In this document: positions 43,943 to 52,803 of the stretch, piece after piece
Layout: each line of letters opens with the position of its first letter
Position numbering within the stretch: the stretch's first letter is position 1
Assembly: GCF_902859695.1 (NCBI RefSeq)
Contig: NZ_CADIJL010000009.1
Coordinates: forward strand, 155,475 to 219,474
DNA length: 64,000 bases
DNA from: Achromobacter ruhlandii
GTDB taxonomy: Bacteria > Pseudomonadota > Gammaproteobacteria > Burkholderiales > Burkholderiaceae_B
Reading direction: 5' to 3'
Position numbers and translations under genes: made by a program
The notes under the pieces: model-generated
Database searches by the model: none
Told to the model about the DNA's origin: nothing
What the model saw: the letters and a program-made list of their open reading frames with translations, nothing else

Positions 43943-44932
43943 TCAGTCAGCCTGGATGTTGGCGGCCTTGGCGACTTTGGCGTAGCGCGCCAGGGCCTGT
44001 TCGATCTGGACCTTGAATTCCTGCGGCGTGGTCGGCATCAGCGTACCACCGACGTCCTCGGCCTTCTTGCGGAACTCCGGATCCTGCATCGCCGCGCGCA
44101 CGGCCTGGTTCAGGCGCTCGACCACCGCCGGCGGCGTGCCGGCCGGCGCCACCAGGCCGAACCAGCCGCCCGTGCCCATGTCGGGATAGCCCAGCTCGAT
44201 GTAGGTCGGCACATCCGGCAGCAGCGGCGAACGCTCGGCGCCCAACACCGCCAGCGGCCGCAGCTTGCCGCCCAGCACCTGCGGCAAGGTCGAGGACAGG
44301 TTGTCGGTGATGGCGTCCACCTGCCCGCCCATCACGTCATTGAGCGCCGGGCCCGCGCCGCGGTACGGCACGTGCAGCAGCTTGATGCCGGCCAGCATCA
44401 TGAAGTTCTCGATGTTCACGTGCCCCAGCGAGCCCACGCCCGGCGAGGCGAAGCTGTACTTGTCCGCCTGGCCCTTGGCCAGCGCGACGAACTCGGCCAT
44501 GTTCCTGGCCGGGACCTGCGGATTGATCGCGAAGATGCTGGGCACCGCCAGCACGTTGGCCACCGGCTCGAAGTCCTTGAGCGGGTCGTAGTTCATCTTG
44601 CGATAGACCGCCGGATTCGACCCGTGCGTGCTCATCGTCGCCATGCCGATGGTGTAGCCGTCGGCGGTCGAACGCGCCACCTGCTCCATGCCGAGCGAAC
44701 CGCCCGCGCCAGCCTTGTTCTCGACCACGATGGTCTGCTTCAGGTCACGGCCGGCGTACTCGGCCACCAGGCGCGCCACGATGTCGGTCGAACCGCCCGC
44801 GGCGAACGGCACCACCAGCTTGATGGGGCGGGAAGGATAGTCGGCGGCGTGCGCCGGACCAGCCAAGGAAAGCGCGGCGCAGACGCCGGCAAGCGCGATG
44901 CGCGCGGAACAGCCGAAAAAGCGGCGGGACAT
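43943..44932 (-). CDS. Bug-family (TctC) periplasmic solute-binding protein
   Basis: A 329-residue secreted binding protein: signal to PAHAA, then the Bug hallmark YPSRPIKLVVPFAAGGSTDIVARL and VVENKAGAGGSLG, with the ligand loop in SFASPGVGSLGHVN and PYRGAGPALNDVMGGQVD. These proteins feed tripartite tricarboxylate transporters, but no TctA/TctB genes are here, as is common for the expanded Bordetella/Achromobacter set. Start at 44932. It is co-oriented with hutG and divergent from a LysR gene. The ligand may be an N-formyl or dicarboxylic amino acid derivative. Confidence 0.9.
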   Translation of the reverse strand: MSRRFFGCSARIALAGVCAALSLAGPAHAADYPSRPIKLVVPFAAGGSTDIVARLVAEYAGRDLKQTIVVENKAGAGGSLGMEQVARSTADGYTIGMATMSTHGSNPAVYRKMNYDPLKDFEPVANVLAVPSIFAINPQVPARNMAEFVALAKGQADKYSFASPGVGSLGHVNIENFMMLAGIKLLHVPYRGAGPALNDVMGGQVDAITDNLSSTLPQVLGGKLRPLAVLGAERSPLLPDVPTYIELGYPDMGTGGWFGLVAPAGTPPAVVERLNQAVRAAMQDPEFRKKAEDVGGTLMPTTPQEFKVQIEQALARYAKVAKAANIQAD

Positions 44933-45079
44933 GGAGCGACTCCGGAAAAGGTGCAGGGCTTGCTGCGAGGCCGCCAGTGTCCGAACTTTACGTTCCGCTT
45001 TCAAACGACTATATTGCACGCCTTCATTACCAACGCTCATGCTAGGCCGCGCTCGCGGCCTGCTGGAACCCGCCGCGCC

Positions 45080-46012
45080 ATGCGCCTGCATTCGCCGTCC
45101 ATGTCCGAGCTGCACGCCTTCATGACGGCGGCGCGGCTGGGCAGCTTCACGCAGGCGGCCGAGATCCTGTGCGTAACCCAGGGCGCCGTCAGCCGTGCCA
45201 TCGCCCGCCTCGAAGCCCATTTCGGCCAGCCCCTGATGCGCCGCAACGCCCATGGGCTGACCCTGACCGAAACCGGCCGCAAGCTCTACGAAGGCGGCCT
45301 GGCGCCGCTGCAGGCCATCGAGGCGCTCAGTGCCGAACTGCGCGCCGACGACCGCCGCCTGCGGCTGACGCTGTCCAGCGTGCCGACCCTGGCCAGCGCC
45401 TGGCTGGTGCCGCGCCTGCCCGACTTCCATCGGCGCCATCCTGATATCCAGCTGGATTTCGCGGCCTATCGCCGCAACGAGGATTTCTCGGGCGCCACGC
45501 CCGACGCCAGCATTCTCTCGGGCGTGGCCGGCCAATGGCCCGGCTGGCAGGCCGACTACGTGATCGGCCGCGAAATGATCGCCATCTGCAGCCCCGCCCG
45601 GTTGGCCGCCCGTCGTGCTGCGGGCCTGTGGGACAGCCCCGCGGGCCTGCTCGGCGAGCCGTTGCTGTACCACGCCAACGGCCAGGACAATTGGGACCGC
45701 TGGTTCGAGGCCGCTGGCGTGCGCCGCGCCCCGCTCAAGCTTGCCAGCGGCTTCGACCAGGTCAGCATCCTGGTGCGCGCCGTCATGGCTGACATGGGCG
45801 TCGCCGTGCTGCAGCGCTGCCTGGTGCAGGACGACCTGCAGGCCGGCCGCGTGGCCGCCCCCTTCCCCGATCTGCGCATCGCCATCGCCCGCGGGTATCA
45901 CCTGTGCGCCCCACCGCAACGGCGCGACCACTACGCCCTGGCCTGTTTCCGCCAGTGGCTTCTCGACACCGCCAGACAGGATCCCGAGGCTGGCGCCCTG
46001 CCCGCGGCCTGA
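45080..46012 (+). CDS. LysR-family transcriptional regulator (GcvA-like)
   Basis: A 310-residue regulator with helix-turn-helix SELHAFMTAARLGSFTQAAEILCVTQGAVSRAIARLEAHFG and an effector domain. It resembles the GcvA/AmpR-like subgroup, for example LRLTLSSVPTLASAWLVPRLPDFHRRHPDIQ. It is divergent from the Bug/hutG pair across 147 bases, so it likely controls it. The ATG at 45080 is the first in-frame start at the conserved N-terminus. The effector is unknown. Confidence 0.9.
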   Translation: MRLHSPSMSELHAFMTAARLGSFTQAAEILCVTQGAVSRAIARLEAHFGQPLMRRNAHGLTLTETGRKLYEGGLAPLQAIEALSAELRADDRRLRLTLSSVPTLASAWLVPRLPDFHRRHPDIQLDFAAYRRNEDFSGATPDASILSGVAGQWPGWQADYVIGREMIAICSPARLAARRAAGLWDSPAGLLGEPLLYHANGQDNWDRWFEAAGVRRAPLKLASGFDQVSILVRAVMADMGVAVLQRCLVQDDLQAGRVAAPFPDLRIAIARGYHLCAPPQRRDHYALACFRQWLLDTARQDPEAGALPAA

Positions 46013-46030
46013 ACTTGCATCCGTACGTTA

Positions 46031-46061
46031 CAAAACAAAACGGGCCCCAAAAAGGGGCCCG
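46031..46061 (-). terminator. Rho-independent terminator of the zinc-ribbon gene
   Basis: CGGGCCCC (46041-46048) and GGGGCCCG (46054-46061) form an 8-bp GC stem around five A. Read on the minus strand it is followed by TTTTGTTTTG, a proper U-tract. It sits 47 bases past the stop of the small minus-strand gene. The plus-strand LysR gene also ends just before it. Confidence 0.85.
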
Positions 46062-46107
46062 ATCATGACAGGCGCTTGTGGCCGTTCGGCCGCGTCGTTC
46101 CGACGCC

Positions 46108-46323
46108 TCAAGGCGCCAGCTTGAACCCCAGATCCACGCCCCACTTGTCAGTCTCGCGCAGCCACTTGGCGCCGCAGTTCAGGCAGCGGAAGTGGTCCTC
46201 GCGGCTTTCCTCGCGGCCTTTCTGAGTCGGGTTGGTGAATCCCTGATGCCCCAGGTGGGCGTGCGGTGTCACACCCGCAAGCCCGGGGTTGATGCGTTGG
46301 CAAGCCAAGCACATAACGCTCAT
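46108..46323 (-). CDS. Small zinc-ribbon-like protein
   Basis: A 71-residue protein with two cysteine pairs, MCLACQRINPG near residue 4 and RCLNCGAKWLRE near 46, a probable zinc ribbon with additional histidines (PHAHLGHQG). The length and terminator downstream support a real gene. The AT-rich upstream region (46324-46400) is suitable for a promoter. Function unknown; nucleic-acid binding is possible. Confidence 0.72.
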   Translation of the reverse strand: MSVMCLACQRINPGLAGVTPHAHLGHQGFTNPTQKGREESREDHFRCLNCGAKWLRETDKWGVDLGFKLAP

Positions 46324-46425
46324 TGATGCTTCCCCACAAACATAGTTACTAAATTGTAAGGGATTTCACCAATGTTTTTCTATTAAAAGCTATCCCCGGC
46401 TAAACAAAAATTGTTAACGGCGCAA

Positions 46426-47532
46426 TTAAACAACGGCGGGGAGCGCCGCCAGGCACGTCGCCAAGTGGTAGGGCGAGGTCGACGGCATGTCCGCGCGCAC
46501 CACGGCGCCGCTGCCGTCCAGGCACTCGTGCCAGCCTGCGGCATGCAGGAAACGGGCGCGGAACCCGGCCAATGCCTCTGCCAGGGCCGCCCGCTCGCCC
46601 AGCACCGCCAATACCCGCAGGTACTCGGTCTGAGCCCAGATCCGGCGGATATCATCCAGCACCGCGCCGCGCTCGTCCAACGCCGCCACGACACCGGCCG
46701 CGTCGACCCCATGCCCCCGGGCCCAGTGAACGCCGCGCGGCAGCGATTCGGCCAGGTCCAGGCCGTCGAACACCTCGGCCGACTCGCGCACCAGCGACAG
46801 CCATTCGAACTGGTGGCCCGGCTCGATGCGATTGCCGGGCGTGCCTTGCGGCAATTCCGCGATGCACTGCGTCGGCGCGCTCAGGAACGATTGGGTCATG
46901 GCTTGCGCCAGGCCCCGCAGGCGCGTGGCGAACAGGGCCGGTTCGGCAACCTGCGCCGCGGCCAGGTAGGCCTCGGTCAAGTGCATCATGGGATTCTGCG
47001 CCGGCCCGCGCAGCGGCTGGCGCCAGTCAGGGCTCAACGCCGCGTGGTACAGCCCGTCGGCGCCGCGAAAGCGCGACTCGATGGTCTCGGCGGTGGCCAG
47101 CAACAGCTTGCGCGCGTCGGCGTTGCGCGAACGCCGGAAATAGGCGGCGCAGGCGAACACGATGAATGCGTGGGTATACAGGTCCTGGGAGGTGTCCAGC
47201 GGCTGCCCTTGCGGGTCGACACTGTAGCGCCAGCCGCCATGCGTCCCGTCGCGGAATACGCGGCGCAGCGAGGAGAACAGACGGTCGGCATGCGCGCCGG
47301 CGGCCGCGCCCGGCGCTTCGGCATAGACATACAACTGGCGCGCGCACGCCATGGCGCGATAACGCACTACCGGCAGCGGCTCGCCGGTGGCGGCATCCAG
47401 GGATTCGAATGGCAGACCCAGCGCGTCATTGAAGCCCCGCCCCATCCACATGGGCAGGATGACGGAGTCGAAATGCTCGCGCAAAGCGTTGATTTGCTCG
47501 GCCAGCGCGGAGTTGGTCTGTGCGGCAGTCAT
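46426..47532 (-). CDS. AGE-family sugar epimerase/isomerase
   Basis: A 368-residue alpha/alpha-barrel protein of the N-acylglucosamine 2-epimerase superfamily. It shows PVVRYRAMACARQLYVYAEA, DLYTHAFIVFACAAYFRRS, HLTEAYLAA, EPGHQFEWLSLVRESAE and WAQTEYLRVLAVLGE, containing the conserved Arg, Glu and His catalytic positions (including EPGHQFEW). It would interconvert a keto-aldo sugar pair such as mannose/fructose or an acylhexosamine; substrate unproven. The start at 47532 follows CTTGG-type weak ribosome sequence; an upstream in-frame start adds 35 basic residues and is rejected. Confidence 0.88.
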   Translation of the reverse strand: MTAAQTNSALAEQINALREHFDSVILPMWMGRGFNDALGLPFESLDAATGEPLPVVRYRAMACARQLYVYAEAPGAAAGAHADRLFSSLRRVFRDGTHGGWRYSVDPQGQPLDTSQDLYTHAFIVFACAAYFRRSRNADARKLLLATAETIESRFRGADGLYHAALSPDWRQPLRGPAQNPMMHLTEAYLAAAQVAEPALFATRLRGLAQAMTQSFLSAPTQCIAELPQGTPGNRIEPGHQFEWLSLVRESAEVFDGLDLAESLPRGVHWARGHGVDAAGVVAALDERGAVLDDIRRIWAQTEYLRVLAVLGERAALAEALAGFRARFLHAAGWHECLDGSGAVVRADMPSTSPYHLATCLAALPAVV

Positions 47533-47681
47533 CTTGGAACGACGCAGGTCCGATGAGGACCGCTTGTTATGGAGCAGCGACGATAACCGAAATTTTCGCC
47601 GCCATCTCTGGAACGCCATTCTGAAAGTCATGCGCACACAGACCGGTACAGCCGTTCAACTTCCTGCAGGCGCGCCTGCGC

Positions 47682-47894
47682 CTAGCGGAAGATGTTTTCC
47701 TCGACCCAGTTCTGCGCGAAGATTTCCGCGCGATCGCGTGCCTCGTCCAAGGAGGCGCAGTTGCCCAAGTGGGAAAACGCGGCATCCACCTCGGTGCCGC
47801 CCTCAGCCGTTACCGTCAGCAATACGCCATATCCGCCGGTATCCATGGCCGCTGTGGAAACGTCGATCAGTACTTCCTGGTCACGATGCTGCAT
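47682..47894 (-). CDS. Small conserved hypothetical protein
   Basis: A 70-residue acidic protein (MQHRDQEVLIDVSTA...NWVEENIFR) of alpha/beta character; DEARDRAEIFAQNWVEENIF forms an amphipathic C-terminal helix. GGGAGG lies 6 bases upstream of the ATG, strong support for translation. There is no signal or known motif. Function unknown. Confidence 0.65.
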   Translation of the reverse strand: MQHRDQEVLIDVSTAAMDTGGYGVLLTVTAEGGTEVDAAFSHLGNCASLDEARDRAEIFAQNWVEENIFR

Positions 47895-48204
47895 GTGCTA
47901 CCTCCCAGTCGGTTACCTAAACGCGTGAACCACGCGTGACGTAGCGGGTGCAGAATTCCCGCGCAATGAATAGACCTGATTCCGTCACGCAAGTTCATCT
48001 TACCGGCGGCGCGCGGCGCGCGATACGTCCGGACGCTGCCAAATCGAACAAACCGTCTCAGGAGATTCCCGTAGCCCGCCCGCGCGTGGCGCCTCTTGAT
48101 GACACACGGCGAGAACATTCGCAAGAAACGAGCGCAATTTCGCAGTAATGCGAGCAGTTCGTCACAAACCTGACTTGGAATGCGGGGAGAAAGAGAAAAA
48201 CGGC
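47895..48204. other. Intergenic stretch, no gene recognised
   Basis: 310 bases between two small minus-strand genes. It contains the dyad ACGCGTG-AAC-CACGCGT at 47921-47937 just upstream of the 70-residue gene, a possible operator. A 66-codon open frame at 47948 lacks a ribosome site and has random composition. Nothing else is evident. Confidence 0.5.
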
Positions 48205-48429
48205 CTAGCGCAAATGGATGGCGCCGGGTTCTTCCATGCGCAGCGCCAGCTTGCCTTTCTCGGTGATACGCCAGCCGCCGTCGGGGCCGGGGTCGATGCA
48301 TCGCAAGGTCTGCAGCGCCTCGGCCACATGCGCGGGCACGCCGGTCTGGACGGCGCCCGGTTCCGAATTATCGGCAACGACGCGCAGCCAGTGACCCAGT
48401 TCACCCTTTTCGAAACGATGCAATGCCAT
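48205..48429 (-). CDS. Small conserved hypothetical protein
   Basis: A 74-residue protein (MALHRFEKGELGHWLRVVA...) whose second half, RCIDPGPDGGWRITEKGKLALRMEE, looks like a winged-helix-type wing and ITEKG turn of small DNA-binding proteins, a pattern common in Bordetella and Achromobacter small proteins. There is no catalytic motif. It stands alone on the minus strand upstream of the EamA exporter's stop. Function unknown. Confidence 0.6.
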   Translation of the reverse strand: MALHRFEKGELGHWLRVVADNSEPGAVQTGVPAHVAEALQTLRCIDPGPDGGWRITEKGKLALRMEEPGAIHLR

Positions 48430-48484
48430 GCGTGACTCTCAATTGAATGCCTCAACGATAGCACGCCGCGATAGCGCGCCGCCC

Positions 48485-49393
48485 CTATGACGGCCGCAGA
48501 GCCAGGGGACGCTTCAGGCGCGCCGCCGCCGACGCCGCCACGCTCAGGGCGATCAGCCCCAGGCCCAGCGCGAGGTCCGGCGAGATGCGTTCATGGAACA
48601 CCACTGACGACACCACCAGGCCGATCACCGGCACGCACAGCATGGCGATCGACGTCGCCACCGGCGGCAGTTTCTGCGTCATGCCAAGCACCACGATGAA
48701 CGTCAGCGCGGTGGCCAGCGGGCCGGTATACAGGATCACCGGCCAGGCATCGGGCACGGCCAGGAATGCCGGCGCGCCGTCGCGCAGCCAGGCCAAGGCC
48801 GCCAGCGGCACGGTGGCGATCGCGGTCTGCCAGGGAATCATGTCGGCGCCCAGCCGCACATGGCGGCGGCCGCGCAGCTGGATGATGTTGCAAGCCCAGG
48901 CGAACGAGGCGCCCAACAGCATCAGCAGGCCAACGGCCGCCTGCGCCTGCCAAGGGCTGAACGCCGGCGCCACGATCACGCCAATGCCCGCATAGCTGAG
49001 CCCGGTGGCGAGCCACTGCGCCGCCGACAACCGTTCCTTGAGCACCAGCGACGACAGTGGAATCACCCAGATCGAGGTGGCGTAGGCGATCACCGACGCC
49101 CGTCCCGGCGCAACGTACTGCAAGGCCCACAGCGCCAGCGCGGTGAACGCGCCCATCTGCAGCAGGGCCACGCCCAGCACCAACGGCCATTCCTGGCGCG
49201 TGGGCAGCCGCAGGCGGCCCAGCAACGCCAGCACCAACACACTGATCAGCGCGGCCGACCCGAAGCGGCTGGCCGCCAGCCAGAGCGGGCTCATGTGCGC
49301 CAGCCCCAGTTTCATGACGGGCCAGTTGCCGCCCCAGATCATGACCGCCCCCGCCAGGGGCAAGAAGTTGCGCAAGGTGCTCTGCCTGATCAT
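48485..49393 (-). CDS. EamA-family (DMT) exporter
   Basis: A 302-residue membrane protein with about ten helices and two EamA repeats (GAVMIWGGNWPVMKLGLAHMSPLWLAASRF, and GLLMLLGASFAWACNIIQLRG). It probably exports amino acids or other small metabolites. An Lrp/AsnC regulator is divergent and likely controls it, as with many amino-acid exporters. ATG 49393 is chosen; a GTG three codons upstream is possible. Confidence 0.88.
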   Translation of the reverse strand: MIRQSTLRNFLPLAGAVMIWGGNWPVMKLGLAHMSPLWLAASRFGSAALISVLVLALLGRLRLPTRQEWPLVLGVALLQMGAFTALALWALQYVAPGRASVIAYATSIWVIPLSSLVLKERLSAAQWLATGLSYAGIGVIVAPAFSPWQAQAAVGLLMLLGASFAWACNIIQLRGRRHVRLGADMIPWQTAIATVPLAALAWLRDGAPAFLAVPDAWPVILYTGPLATALTFIVVLGMTQKLPPVATSIAMLCVPVIGLVVSSVVFHERISPDLALGLGLIALSVAASAAARLKRPLALRPS

Positions 49394-49553
49394 TACTGCC
49401 ACATCTACCGCTTGAATATTCCGTGCTTTGGCCGATTCGCCAAAGAAAGGAATAGTCTATAGGGTAAACCCCAGCATATTTCACCTCAATTCACCATTGA
49501 AACGGGCATACTCGGCACAAATGCACTGCCCATCCACGAACCACAGGTCTGTT

Positions 49554-50024
49554 ATGCCGGACATCAACCTGGATGCCACCGACATCCGTATCCTCAACGA
49601 ACTCCAGCGCGACGCGCGCCTGACCAACGTCGAACTCGCGGCGCGCGTCAATCTATCGGCCTCGCCCTGCCTGGCGCGCGTACGCCGCCTGGAAACCGAA
49701 GGCCTGATCGACCGTCGCGTCACGCTGCTCAACGCGCGCAAGCTCGGCCTGAAGGTCAACGTGTTCATCCAGATTTCGCTGGACAAGCAGCGCAAGGCGG
49801 CGCTCGATGTGTTCGAACGCGAAATCGCCGTGCTGCCGGAAATCATGGAGTGCTATCTGATGTCCGGGGATGCCGACTACCTGATCCGTGCGCTGGTGCC
49901 CGACGTCGACGCGCTCGAACGCCTGATCGTCGAACACATCACGCGCATTCCCGGCGTGGCCAGCATCCGCTCGAGCTTCGCGCTCAAACAGGTGCTCTAC
50001 ACCACCGCCGTGCCGCTGGGCTAG
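49554..50024 (+). CDS. Lrp/AsnC-family transcriptional regulator
   Basis: A 156-residue regulator: N-terminal helix-turn-helix ([42 protein letters not shown]) and C-terminal RAM/ACT-like effector domain (INLL ... [24 protein letters not shown]). It senses an amino acid. It is divergent from the EamA exporter across 160 bases that include an AT-rich promoter segment near 49440-49500. The ATG at 49554 is the first start in the conserved region. Confidence 0.92.
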   Translation: MPDINLDATDIRILNELQRDARLTNVELAARVNLSASPCLARVRRLETEGLIDRRVTLLNARKLGLKVNVFIQISLDKQRKAALDVFEREIAVLPEIMECYLMSGDADYLIRALVPDVDALERLIVEHITRIPGVASIRSSFALKQVLYTTAVPLG

Positions 50025-50150
50025 CCGCCGTCGCGTGCCATGGCCACCCGCGCCGTCGCTGCGCTTGCGGGATCCCGCCGCCAAGCCCACAATGAAAAGC
50101 GTCCGGCCTCGGAGGCCGGCGCCCCTTCATCGCTTAGCAAGGAGTCCACC

Positions 50151-50384
50151 ATGCCTGAAACCGACTGGTACCCCGGCAGCACGCTACCCGATCGTCAGGG
50201 CTACTTCGAAGTGGCATTCGACACCGGAGAGACCGAAATCACCCGCTACGGCATCCTGGGCTGGGAGCCCGCCGAGGACCGCGGCCGCATCCTGCGCTGG
50301 CGCGGCCTGGATCCGAAAATCGAAGCCGCCGAAATCGAACGTGAAAGCGCGGTGCGCGCCCACGGCGACGACATCCTGCGCTGA
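50151..50384 (+). CDS. Small conserved hypothetical protein
   Basis: A 77-residue acidic protein (MPETDWYPGSTLPDRQGYFEVAFDTGETEITRYG...) with an ideal ribosome site AAGGAG 7 bases before the ATG. It is aromatic-rich with a GWEP...RILRWRGLDP segment and a helical tail. No known motif. It is followed by a bidirectional terminator. Function unknown. Confidence 0.7.
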   Translation: MPETDWYPGSTLPDRQGYFEVAFDTGETEITRYGILGWEPAEDRGRILRWRGLDPKIEAAEIERESAVRAHGDDILR

Positions 50385-50404
50385 CGCGCCCGCCTCCAAC
50401 GCAA

Positions 50405-50430
50405 AACGCCGCGGCTTGCGCCGCGGCGTT
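50405..50430. terminator. Bidirectional terminator
   Basis: AACGCCGCGGC (50405-50415) and GCCGCGGCGTT (50420-50430) form an 11-bp stem with loop TTGC. TTTGTCTG follows on the plus strand and TTTTGCG on the minus strand. It separates the convergent small hypothetical gene and the SYLF lipoprotein gene and could serve both. Confidence 0.85.
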
Positions 50431-50475
50431 TGTCTGTGCGCATCGTGGCGGCCGGACCGGCCGCCGCGATGGCCC

Positions 50476-51069
50476 TTACATATCGATCTTCGCGATCTTG
50501 GTGCCTTCCAGGGACACGCCCGCCATCAGGCCGCCGTTGTTGAGCACGAAGCCCACCACCGGCTGCTGCGCCGTGTTGGTGTCGATACGGCCGTTGGCGC
50601 CGATATTGACCACCGCCACGGTGGCATCCGCGCCCACCGTCCAGCCATTGCTGTTGCGGAACTTGTTCAGGGCCTCATCCGTCATGAACAGCACGAACAT
50701 AGCCTTGGACTGGGCGCCGGCCTGGAAGCCGATCGAACCGGCCGTGGTGCTGTAGTAGCCGGCGTTGGCGCCGCCCACCCGCAGCACACCCTTGCCATGC
50801 TGCGCGCCGATGAAGAAGCTGCCGCTCAGCACATCCGGGAAGATCAGCACGCCCTTGGCGCGCGCGACCAGGTCCTTGGACTGCGGCGCGGCTTCATACA
50901 GCTTGCCCAACGACGCATTGGCCGCGCTGTTGATCGACTGCCGCTGCTCCTGGGCGGAGGCGTTCGATTGCGGAGTGGTGGTGGTGCAACCGGCGAACAG
51001 CAGGCCGGCCACGCTGATGGTCGCGGCGGCCATACCGACGCGGCGCAGGACAGGAAAAGTGTCAAACAT
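50476..51069 (-). CDS. SYLF-domain lipid-binding lipoprotein
   Basis: A 197-residue protein with a lipoprotein signal (LLFAGCTTT, cysteine near 28) and a SYLF/Ysc84 domain: AKGVLIFPDVLSGSFFIGAQHGKGVLRV...GYYSTTAGSIGFQAGAQSKAMFVLFMTDEAL. The domain binds lipids or phosphoinositides in eukaryotic members; bacterial members are envelope proteins of unclear role. AAGGAGA lies 6 bases before the ATG. It stands alone, with a terminator downstream. Confidence 0.9.
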   Translation of the reverse strand: MFDTFPVLRRVGMAAATISVAGLLFAGCTTTTPQSNASAQEQRQSINSAANASLGKLYEAAPQSKDLVARAKGVLIFPDVLSGSFFIGAQHGKGVLRVGGANAGYYSTTAGSIGFQAGAQSKAMFVLFMTDEALNKFRNSNGWTVGADATVAVVNIGANGRIDTNTAQQPVVGFVLNNGGLMAGVSLEGTKIAKIDM

Positions 51070-51318
51070 GGAACTCTCCTTTTTTGTTGTCTTCCGTTGG
51101 TTACTCTACCGGCCCCAAGCGCCGGCGCAAGGCACATGATGTGATAAACGAAACAAAACCTAGCGCGCGCATGACCCGCCGACCTGCCCGGCGGTCACGG
51201 ACAGCTCAAGACAGCGCGGCCTTTCGCCCAGTCGCCCGAAGCAACATTTGGTAGGGCAATCCGCGTCTCGATACTCGTCCGCAAGCGGATCGACACCTGA
51301 CCGCGACCGCCGCATTTT

Positions 51319-51573
51319 TCACAGGATTCCATAACGCGGCTCGCCCGTCGCCGGATCGACCGACATGATGCCGGACAACACCAGTTCGGCATGCCGCCGC
51401 GCCACGCCGACATCGGCGAAGGTCACGAAGCGCGGCAAAGACCAGCGCTGCCGGAAAGCCGCATCGCCAGACCGTGACACGCTGATTTCTATCGCCAGCA
51501 CACCGGCGTCGAGACTGACGACTTCGCACTGCACTTCGAAGCCGTCGATGTGACGCTGCGGCCACCCTTCCAT
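51319..51573 (-). CDS. Small conserved hypothetical protein
   Basis: An 84-residue protein beginning MEGWPQRHIDGFEVQCEVV, beta-rich with a helical SDVGVARRHAELVLSG-like end (ADVGVARRHAELVLSGIMSVDP). The ATG at 51573 has GGAGTGGAGG upstream; a TTG 15 codons earlier is an alternative. Similar single-domain proteins are common in Achromobacter and Bordetella. Function unknown. Confidence 0.62.
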   Translation of the reverse strand: MEGWPQRHIDGFEVQCEVVSLDAGVLAIEISVSRSGDAAFRQRWSLPRFVTFADVGVARRHAELVLSGIMSVDPATGEPRYGIL

Positions 51574-51797
51574 GTCCTCCACTCCTGAAATCCGTTTTTC
51601 CCGACCGAAATATGCCAATAAAAAACGGGCTTGAAAAGCGATGTTTTCAGGGGGTTATGACGTACTAGAAGAGGGGGTGCCAACGCATCTGGACAAGCCC
51701 GAAAAGGCCTCGAAATCGGGCCTTTTCCGCTGCCGGTACGCACGCGCGCGCGAACACGCGCCGGCCATGCCGGCGCGACGACACAGGGCGTCGGATC

Positions 51798-52661
51798 TCA
51801 ACGCGCCGGCGGATGGATCCATTGCGCGTCCCACAAGGCCTCGCCGCGCTGGAGCGTTGCGGCCAGTTCCTTCTTGCGGCGCAACGCCACCGCCGCCAGC
51901 AGCGCATTGCAGACCGACAAAGCCGCCACATACGAATCGAACGGCGAGGCGCTGGAGGTGCGCGCCAGCAGCACGTGGTGTGCCTGCGCCGCGGCCGGCG
52001 CGGCCGCCGAGTCGGTCACCAGCACCACCTTGCCGCCGCGCTCGCGAAAGACCCTGACCGCATTCGCCGCCGCCACCGAGTAACGCCGGAACGTGAAGGC
52101 CAGCAGCACGTCCTGCTCGTCCAGCCACAACAACTGGTCTTCCAGGAACAGCGGGCCCGCGGCGGTCATGGCACGCACGCCGGGCAGGCACAGATTCAGA
52201 TACAGCGCCATGTGGCTGGCCAGCGGCGCCGCCTGCCGCAATCCCAGCACATGCACGCGCGCGCGGCGCTGCGTCAGCAGGCGCACCGCGGCCTCGAACG
52301 CCGCCGCGTCAATCGCGGCAAAGGTCGTTTCCAGGTTGTGCTGGTCGTGCAGCAAGGCATTGCGCAGGCAGGCCTGCGCCGACGGATTGTCGAGTCCGAC
52401 CGCGTCGGCGCGCTCGCCCGGCGATGCCAGCCGCGCCGTCAGCTCGGCGCGCGCCTGCATCTGCGCCTGCGCATAGCTGTCATAGCCCAGCTTGGCCAGC
52501 AGACGCACCACGCTGGAGGCGCTGGTGCCCACGTTGCGCGCCAGCGCCGTGGCGGATTCGAGCAGGCCCTGGGGATAACGCGCCTGCATGTCGTCGACCA
52601 GGCGCCGTTCGGTCTTGGTGAGTTTCTTGTCGTAGGCGGCGATGCGCTGGTGCAGATTCAC
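51798..52661 (-). CDS. RpiR/MurR-family transcriptional regulator
   Basis: A 287-residue regulator: N-terminal HTH_6 (KLTKTERRLVDDMQARYPQGLLESATALARNVGTSASSVVRLLAKLGYDSYAQ) and C-terminal SIS domain (~120-250, RARVHVLGLRQAAPLASHMALYL ... GGKVVLVTDS). In members of this kind the SIS domain binds a small ligand, not always a sugar phosphate. The GTG at 52661 opens the conserved region; a TTG 21 codons upstream would lie within the operator region. It is divergent from a Bug protein and an aspartoacylase-like gene, which it likely controls. Confidence 0.88.
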   Translation of the reverse strand: MNLHQRIAAYDKKLTKTERRLVDDMQARYPQGLLESATALARNVGTSASSVVRLLAKLGYDSYAQAQMQARAELTARLASPGERADAVGLDNPSAQACLRNALLHDQHNLETTFAAIDAAAFEAAVRLLTQRRARVHVLGLRQAAPLASHMALYLNLCLPGVRAMTAAGPLFLEDQLLWLDEQDVLLAFTFRRYSVAAANAVRVFRERGGKVVLVTDSAAAPAAAQAHHVLLARTSSASPFDSYVAALSVCNALLAAVALRRKKELAATLQRGEALWDAQWIHPPAR

Positions 52662-52730
52662 GGTGCGGGCGGACTCCAAGGTGCCGGGCGCGCCCCGGCT
52701 AGGTGATAACCCCAAATTCAACAATATTCA

Positions 52731-52768
52731 TTGCAGACTATATTTGATTCTGCAACGTTCCTTGCAGA
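52731..52768. promoter_or_regulatory. RpiR candidate operator: TTGCAGA dyad plus third half-site
   Basis: TTGCAGA (52731-52737) and its exact inverse TCTGCAA (52749-52755) are separated by 11 bases, and a third TTGCAGA stands at 52762-52768. Spacing from the dyad arm centres is about 18 and 31 bases. The sites lie between the divergent rpiR-type and Bug genes, 36 bases before the Bug start, a position where a regulator would act on both promoters. Confidence 0.6.
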
Positions 52769-52803
52769 ATAGACTGAACCGTTCGTCCCCACAAGAGAGC
52801 TTC

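Noticed and set aside
47948..48148. 66-codon plus-strand frame in an intergenic region
   Set aside because: No ribosome site and random-looking composition; probably the promoter region of neighbouring small genes.
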